NCBI GenBank assembly: GCA_003566395.1
Contig: PXDL01000425.1
Location: 1-10,276 of the forward strand
Direction of reading: 5' to 3'
Origin: Balneolia bacterium
GTDB lineage: Bacteria > Bacteroidota > Rhodothermia > Balneolales > Cyclonatronaceae
Length of the DNA stretch: 10,276 bases
In this document: piece after piece, positions 7,068 through 10,276 of the stretch
Position numbering within the stretch: the first letter of the stretch is position 1
Layout of the letters: each line of letters opens with the position of its first letter
Notes under the pieces: model-generated
The model's input: the letters and a program-made list of their open reading frames with translations, nothing else
What the model was told of the DNA's origin: nothing
Databases searched by the model: none
Program-made: the position numbers and the translations under genes

Positions 7068-8150
7068 TCAGGCCCCGTCGTCAAGGCCCGGTACTCCGTA
7101 AAGCTGTTGCGTGATGCAGTGAATACTGCCCTGCCCCCAGACCAAATCGGCACAGCGCACCGGAATAATGCGACGATCGGGCAGCAGTTTCCTGAACACC
7201 CGGATGACTTCATCGTCATAGCGCTCATCATACACCGGCAAAAGCAGCCCGCCGTTGATGAAGTAAAAATTGGCGTAACTGGCCGGAACATGCTCCGAAC
7301 CGTCAACAGTCGTGCCTTCAATCCGGGTGGAAGGCATCGGCAGCGGAATAACTTCGAAGGGGTTGCCGTGCTGATCAACGGCCGATTTCAACAGCTCGTA
7401 ATTTTCGTACAGCGCGTCGTAATTCACATCCGATTTATCGTCGGTGAGCATGGTTACGATGGTGTTTGGGTTGATAAAACGGCTCAGGTCGTCGATATGC
7501 CCGTCGGTGTCGTCACCGGCCAGTCCCTTGCGCAGCCAGATAATTTTTTCCTGCCCGAGATACTCTTTCAGCTTTTGCTCTATCTGCGCTTTGGTGAGGC
7601 CGGGATTTCGGTTTTTGTTCAGCAATACCGATTCGGTGGTGAGCATCACCCCTTTTCCGTTCGTCTCGATAGATCCGCCCTCCAGAACCATTCCCGTGCT
7701 GAACCGCTTCAGTCCGTATCGCTTGCTGAACAGCTTCGGAATTTTATTATCAGCATCCCAGGGCGGATACTTTTCACCCCAGGCATTGTATTCCCAGTCT
7801 GTGAGCGCCCATGATTTACTTTTCTCGTTTCGGACAAAAACAGGCCCGAAATCCCGAGCCCATACGTCGTTAGACTCCGTTTCTATAAAGGTGATGCGAT
7901 CCATATCAATATCGATGGTGGAAAGCAGGCGCCCGGCGCGGATTCTCGTATCCTCGGAACCGGTGATCAAAAAAAGCCGCTCAGCAGCCACTATATGCCG
8001 GATGATTTCGATATAATTTTTTTCAACCCGGTGCAGGCGCTCGCCAGGCCAGGTTTCCCGGTTTTGAGGCCAGCTCAGCAACGTTCCGCTGCGGGGTTCC
8101 CATTCGGCCGGCATTCTGAAGCCCAATTCGGCCGGTGTTTTTGTATCCAA
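7068..8150 (-). CDS. aguA: Agmatine deiminase (agmatine iminohydrolase)
   Basis: Hydrolyses agmatine to N-carbamoylputrescine and ammonia, the middle step of putrescine synthesis from arginine via agmatine. Seen: 360 aa, typical length for the peptidyl-arginine-deiminase-like family. Motifs in order: GFRMPAEWEPR (10-20), NDVWARDFGP (94-103; Asp100), VLEGGSIETNG (155-165), AGDDTDGHIDDLSRF (211-225; His218), and the C-terminal nucleophile in GQGSIHCITQQ (339-349; Cys345). Start: TTG at 8150, because an in-frame TAA lies five codons upstream, just before the gap end. The first ATG is codon 13, and starting there would remove residues (TPAELGFR) that are usually conserved before MPAEWE. A purine-rich AAAAAGA directly precedes the TTG. 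It lies 28 bases after aguB, which makes the next step, so the pair is surely co-transcribed. Assignment very secure; start moderately so. Confidence 0.96.
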   Translation of the reverse strand: MDTKTPAELGFRMPAEWEPRSGTLLSWPQNRETWPGERLHRVEKNYIEIIRHIVAAERLFLITGSEDTRIRAGRLLSTIDIDMDRITFIETESNDVWARDFGPVFVRNEKSKSWALTDWEYNAWGEKYPPWDADNKIPKLFSKRYGLKRFSTGMVLEGGSIETNGKGVMLTTESVLLNKNRNPGLTKAQIEQKLKEYLGQEKIIWLRKGLAGDDTDGHIDDLSRFINPNTIVTMLTDDKSDVNYDALYENYELLKSAVDQHGNPFEVIPLPMPSTRIEGTTVDGSEHVPASYANFYFINGGLLLPVYDERYDDEVIRVFRKLLPDRRIIPVRCADLVWGQGSIHCITQQLYGVPGLDDGA

Positions 8151-8178
8151 TCTTTTTGAACGTTAAGGTGAGAAAAAG

Positions 8179-9042
8179 TCAGTTATCCATTCTTTTGAGG
8201 ATGTCGCCGTAAGCATCAATCCTTCTGTCCCGAAAAAACGGCCAGGTTCTGCGTTGTTTCTCAATGAGGCCGAGATCGCAATCAGCCAATACAATTTCTT
8301 CCTCATTTCCGCCCTTTACCAGAATTTTGCCAAACGGTCCGGCCACAAAACTATCGCCCCAAAAACGGATATCGTTTTCCCGGCCTACGCGGTTTACAGA
8401 GGCCACAAAGCAGCCGTTGGCCACTGCATGGCTTCGGTGCATCACCTCCCAGGCTTCCATATATTCTTGTTGAATTTCGGAATTTTCATCAGGCAAGACT
8501 CCGATAGCCGTCGGATAGAAGAGTATTTGTGCCCCTTTCAGAGCTGTTATCCGGGCGGCTTCAGGAAACCACTGATCCCAGCAAATTAGCAGGCCGAGGC
8601 GGCCAAACTTTGTATCGAAAACCTTGAATCCGGTATCGCCCGGCGTGAAATAATATTTTTCATGAAAGCCCGGATCTTCAGGAATATGCATTTTCCGGTA
8701 ATGACCCAGCATTTTACCGTCGGTATTGTGAATCACAGCCGTATTATGATACAAGCCTGCATCGCGCTTCTCAAAAATTGATGATATGATAACCACACCA
8801 AGCTCTTCGGCAAGATGTCCCATCGATTTCACGTAATCGTGATCGAGGCCGATAGCAAGTTCGAAATGGGCTTCATCGTGGTGCTGGCAAAAGTAGGTTG
8901 ATGTGAAGAGCTCTTGCGTACAAATAACTTGTGCGCCCTGTCCGGCCGCCCGGCGTATCAGCTGCTTTGTTTTGTGAACGTTTTCATCCGGATTCGTTCC
9001 TGCATCGGTTTGAATCAGACCAAGCCTGACCGTTTGTGACAT
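8179..9042 (-). CDS. aguB: N-carbamoylputrescine amidase
   Basis: Hydrolyses N-carbamoylputrescine to putrescine, CO2 and ammonia, completing the agmatine route together with the downstream aguA. Seen: 287 aa, normal for this nitrilase-superfamily enzyme. The Glu-Lys-Cys catalytic triad is complete: Glu44 in CTQELF, Lys117 in HYRKMHIPEDPGF and Cys154 in LLICWDQWFPEAAR. The YFTPGDTGFKVFDTKFGRLG segment before the Cys and GDSFVAGPFGKIL near the end are family-typical. ATG at 9042 with a good Shine-Dalgarno (AAAGGA, 9049-9054) 6 bases upstream. No arginine decarboxylase or spermidine gene lies nearby, so the agmatine source is elsewhere. The gene symbol follows plant/Pseudomonas usage. Assignment is very secure at family level and strong at substrate level because of the aguA partner. 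Confidence 0.96.
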   Translation of the reverse strand: MSQTVRLGLIQTDAGTNPDENVHKTKQLIRRAAGQGAQVICTQELFTSTYFCQHHDEAHFELAIGLDHDYVKSMGHLAEELGVVIISSIFEKRDAGLYHNTAVIHNTDGKMLGHYRKMHIPEDPGFHEKYYFTPGDTGFKVFDTKFGRLGLLICWDQWFPEAARITALKGAQILFYPTAIGVLPDENSEIQQEYMEAWEVMHRSHAVANGCFVASVNRVGRENDIRFWGDSFVAGPFGKILVKGGNEEEIVLADCDLGLIEKQRRTWPFFRDRRIDAYGDILKRMDN

Positions 9043-9048
9043 GGGTTT

Positions 9049-9054
9049 TCCTTT
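9049..9054 (-). promoter_or_regulatory. Shine-Dalgarno of aguB
   Basis: AAAGGA on the minus strand, 6 bases before the aguB ATG. It supports the chosen start. Confidence 0.7.
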
Positions 9055-9163
9055 GGTGATAATTCGTACATAGTTCGGAACCGCCCAACGGCAGTCAAAA
9101 CATATAAATTACGCATTATTTTAGTTCACCGTGCGCATCCTCGGCTCATTTCGGTAGTGCGAG
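9055..9163 (-). promoter_or_regulatory. Leader region of aguB with a possible weak promoter
   Basis: This region lies between the ankyrin-gene terminator and aguB, so it should hold the promoter of the putrescine pair. On the minus strand there is TTGACT (9093-9098; 5 of 6 to the sigma70 -35). The best -10 candidate, TATGTA at 9067-9072, is 20 bases away and poor. A near match to the Bacteroidetes TAnnTTTG -7 box (TATGTTTTG, 9096-9104, one base too long) overlaps it. I cannot choose between them. Confidence 0.3.
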
Positions 9164-9200
9164 AAATAAAAAAGCCTGACTCAAATTGAGAATCAGGCTT
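9164..9200 (-). terminator. Intrinsic terminator of the ankyrin gene
   Basis: On the minus strand an 8-base perfect stem AAGCCTGA/TCAGGCTT (9193-9200 with 9172-9179) is followed at once by TTTTTTATTT. The loop can form a further CTCAA/TTGAG pairing, extending the hairpin. It begins 37 bases after the ankyrin gene stop and separates that gene from aguB. Confidence 0.85.
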
Positions 9201-9237
9201 GAATTACAGGTTATAAAAAAGGCGAACTACTTTAAAA

Positions 9238-9627
9238 TCAAGTGCTCGCCGTGGTTATGTAGGAATCCAGAAGGCCGTGCATTTTTTTGTTGCCGGCACT
9301 GTCCACATGGTCGAGGATAGTCCATCCCCGATCGTCCTTGATGTCGGTATGAGCGCCATGTTCAAGCAAAAACGAAGCAACATCGGTGTGATCATTCAGT
9401 GCGGCCCAGTAGAGGGCGTTGGTTCCGCGGTTATCAATCATATTGACGTCGGCTCCGTGTTCAACCAGAACCTTTAATATTTCGAGATGACCTTTTTTTG
9501 CGGCTTTGTAAGCGGCCGTGCGCTGATGCTCGTCCATCGTGTTAGCGTCTGTACCCGACTCAAGCATCTGTTTTACCTGCTCTGTTTTGCCTTGCTCTAC
9601 AGCATCAAGAAAGGAAGTGTTCCCCAT
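9238..9627 (-). CDS. Small stand-alone ankyrin-repeat protein
   Basis: Binding partner and role unknown; ankyrin repeats mediate protein contacts. Seen: 129 aa, no signal peptide, no membrane segment and no other domain. Repeats: FLDAVEQGKTEQVKQMLESG at 6-25 (divergent first repeat), TAAYKAAKKGHLEILKVLVEHGADVN at 37-62, TNALYWAALNDHTDVASFLLEHGAHTD at 69-95, and a shortened last repeat from GWTILDHVDS at 101-110. The repeats are close to consensus (GHLEILKVLVEHGADVN), so the fold is sure. ATG at 9627 with a good Shine-Dalgarno (GGAG, 9636-9639) 8 bases upstream. It has its own sigma70-like promoter and terminator, so it is a single-gene transcription unit. It diverges from a beta-lactamase-like gene. 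Small ankyrin proteins of this kind are sometimes immunity or inhibitor proteins, but nothing here shows that. Confidence 0.92.
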   Translation of the reverse strand: MGNTSFLDAVEQGKTEQVKQMLESGTDANTMDEHQRTAAYKAAKKGHLEILKVLVEHGADVNMIDNRGTNALYWAALNDHTDVASFLLEHGAHTDIKDDRGWTILDHVDSAGNKKMHGLLDSYITTAST

Positions 9628-9635
9628 AGATAATT

Positions 9636-9639
9636 CTCC
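9636..9639 (-). promoter_or_regulatory. Shine-Dalgarno of the ankyrin gene
   Basis: GGAG on the minus strand, 8 bases before the ATG. It fixes the start. Confidence 0.75.
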
Positions 9640-9675
9640 GTTATAGGGTCTTTATTTCAGTTAAGAACTACCTTT

Positions 9676-9704
9676 ATTCTACTAATTCCGACGCCAATAA
9701 TCAA
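9676..9704 (-). promoter_or_regulatory. Sigma70-like promoter of the ankyrin gene
   Basis: On the minus strand TTGATT (9699-9704) and TAGAAT (9676-9681) are separated by exactly 17 bases. They match the -35 and -10 consensus at 4 and 5 of 6 positions. Transcription would start near 9668, giving a leader of about 40 bases. It lies back to back with the promoter of the divergent gene. Confidence 0.55.
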
Positions 9705-9726
9705 TCAGTTTATTATTTCTATAGAC

Positions 9727-9755
9727 TTGAATTTGAATGTCTTAGCCTATATATT
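9727..9755 (+). promoter_or_regulatory. Sigma70-like promoter of the beta-lactamase-like gene
   Basis: TTGAAT (9727-9732) and TATATT (9750-9755) are 17 bases apart and match consensus at 4 and 5 of 6 positions. An alternative is TAGTTTTG at 9771-9778, an exact fit to the Bacteroidetes TAnnTTTG -7 box, but it lacks a TTTG about 20 bases upstream. Confidence 0.45.
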
Positions 9756-9827
9756 ACGGGAATGTTAAGATAGTTTTGGTCTTAAAAATTCAGTTTCTCT
9801 CTCCCCTCTCCTTTCATTCGCGAACCT

Positions 9828-10276
9828 ATGTCTCCACTTCGTTCGTTTTCCCGCTTCATTATCGTTTTGCCGGCATTATTGTTCATCTTGCCGGTTTCCA
9901 CGGCCCGGGATACGGATCGCATAAATGAGCTCCACCATGAAATCCGGGAGTATCTCCTTGCCCATCAACAAAACCATACCTTTTCCGGAAATGTTTTTGT
10001 GCGTATTTCAGGCGATCTTATTTATGAGTCGGGCGGCTCCCCCTCTCTTGATGAAGAACGCTCGTTTGCCCGCGACGATATATTCCGGATCGGCTCGCTC
10101 ACCAAACCGGTTGTTGCTTCATGGTTCGTGTATATGCATGAGCGTGAAAACCTTTCCCTCGATGATCCGCTTTCCGGTTGGCTGCCTGATTATCCCGGCG
10201 CCGAAGCCATCACCCTGAAACACCTGCTGAGCCATACCTCCGGAGTGCCCAATTTCACCGCTTTCGATGAGTATCC
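9828..10276 (+). CDS. Exported serine beta-lactamase/PBP-like hydrolase, N-terminal part (cut by window end)
   Basis: Member of the serine beta-lactamase-related family (Pfam Beta-lactamase type, which includes class C enzymes, D-aminopeptidases and esterases). The true substrate cannot be told from this fragment, and antibiotic resistance should not be assumed. Seen: 149 codons, then the window ends. A signal peptide occupies about 1-26 (FIIVLPALLFILPVSTA hydrophobic core). After a helix (INELHHEIREYL) comes SGNVFVRISGDLIYESGG, the strand pair that opens the fold, then FRIGSLTKPV with the nucleophile Ser90 and Lys93 of the SxxK motif. LSLDDPLSGWLPDYPGAEAITLKHLLSHTSGVPNF-type sequence follows at 109-143, including the LLSHTSG hallmark. 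The YxN and HxG-type motifs would lie downstream of the window. ATG at 9828, with no Shine-Dalgarno but a 22-base all-pyrimidine tract at 9794-9815. Diverges from the ankyrin gene. Confidence 0.93.
   Translation, partial: MSPLRSFSRFIIVLPALLFILPVSTARDTDRINELHHEIREYLLAHQQNHTFSGNVFVRISGDLIYESGGSPSLDEERSFARDDIFRIGSLTKPVVASWFVYMHERENLSLDDPLSGWLPDYPGAEAITLKHLLSHTSGVPNFTAFDEY

Noticed and set aside
7059..8016. Open frames on the plus strand opposite aguA
   Set aside because: They fall wholly within a gene with complete motifs and show no family pattern. They are codon-usage shadows.
9925..10218. A 97-codon plus-strand frame inside the beta-lactamase-like gene
   Set aside because: It is out of frame with the SxxK- and LLSHTSG-bearing reading frame that starts at 9828 and runs off the window.
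9828..10276. Calling the right-end gene an antibiotic-resistance beta-lactamase
   Set aside because: Only the N-terminal third or so is visible. The family includes many esterases and peptidases, and the later motifs needed to judge are outside the window.
1..10276. CRISPR array, tRNA genes, transposase or att-like repeats
   Set aside because: No regularly spaced repeats, no tRNA-like cloverleaf in the few intergenic gaps, and no transposase-like reading frame were seen.

Overview
The window looks like an ordinary chromosomal segment from a member of the phylum Bacteroidota in the broad sense, most plausibly the Balneolota/Rhodothermota branch. That placement is an inference from three things: the style of the housekeeping proteins, the small conserved protein next to mutL, and translation starts that mostly lack a strong Shine-Dalgarno sequence. 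Base composition appears balanced and even across the genes. I see no insertion sequence, phage gene, tRNA, rRNA or CRISPR array.

Layout, in direction of transcription. Almost everything reads leftward (minus strand) from about 9.6 kb to base 1. At the right end two genes diverge from a 200-base intergenic region that holds a sigma70-like promoter in each direction. One gene reads right: the start of an exported serine beta-lactamase/penicillin-binding-protein-like enzyme, cut by the window end. The other reads left: a small four-repeat ankyrin protein that ends in a clear intrinsic terminator. Leftward of it comes a two-gene putrescine module, N-carbamoylputrescine amidase (aguB) then agmatine deiminase (aguA). 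After a 114-base gap there is a very tight five-gene run: gatB, an exported cysteine-free thioredoxin-fold protein, tpiA, purD and an NHL-type beta-propeller lipoprotein. The joins in this run are +3, -4, 0 and -1 bases, so it is almost certainly one operon with coupled translation. After a 106-base gap comes a 67-residue single-membrane-segment protein, then the N-terminal 250 codons of mutL, cut by the window start.

How the genes fit together. The named enzymes are core metabolism and information processing: Asp/Glu-tRNA amidotransferase subunit B, triosephosphate isomerase, purine synthesis step 2, the agmatine-to-putrescine route and mismatch repair. The least understood parts are two exported proteins embedded in the housekeeping operon (the thioredoxin-like protein and the NHL lipoprotein), the small membrane protein before mutL, and the ankyrin protein. 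I found no convincing new multi-gene system. The best leads are the degenerate thioredoxin protein, the lipoprotein coupled to purD, and the use of forced TTG starts in three of the nine complete or 5'-complete minus-strand genes.
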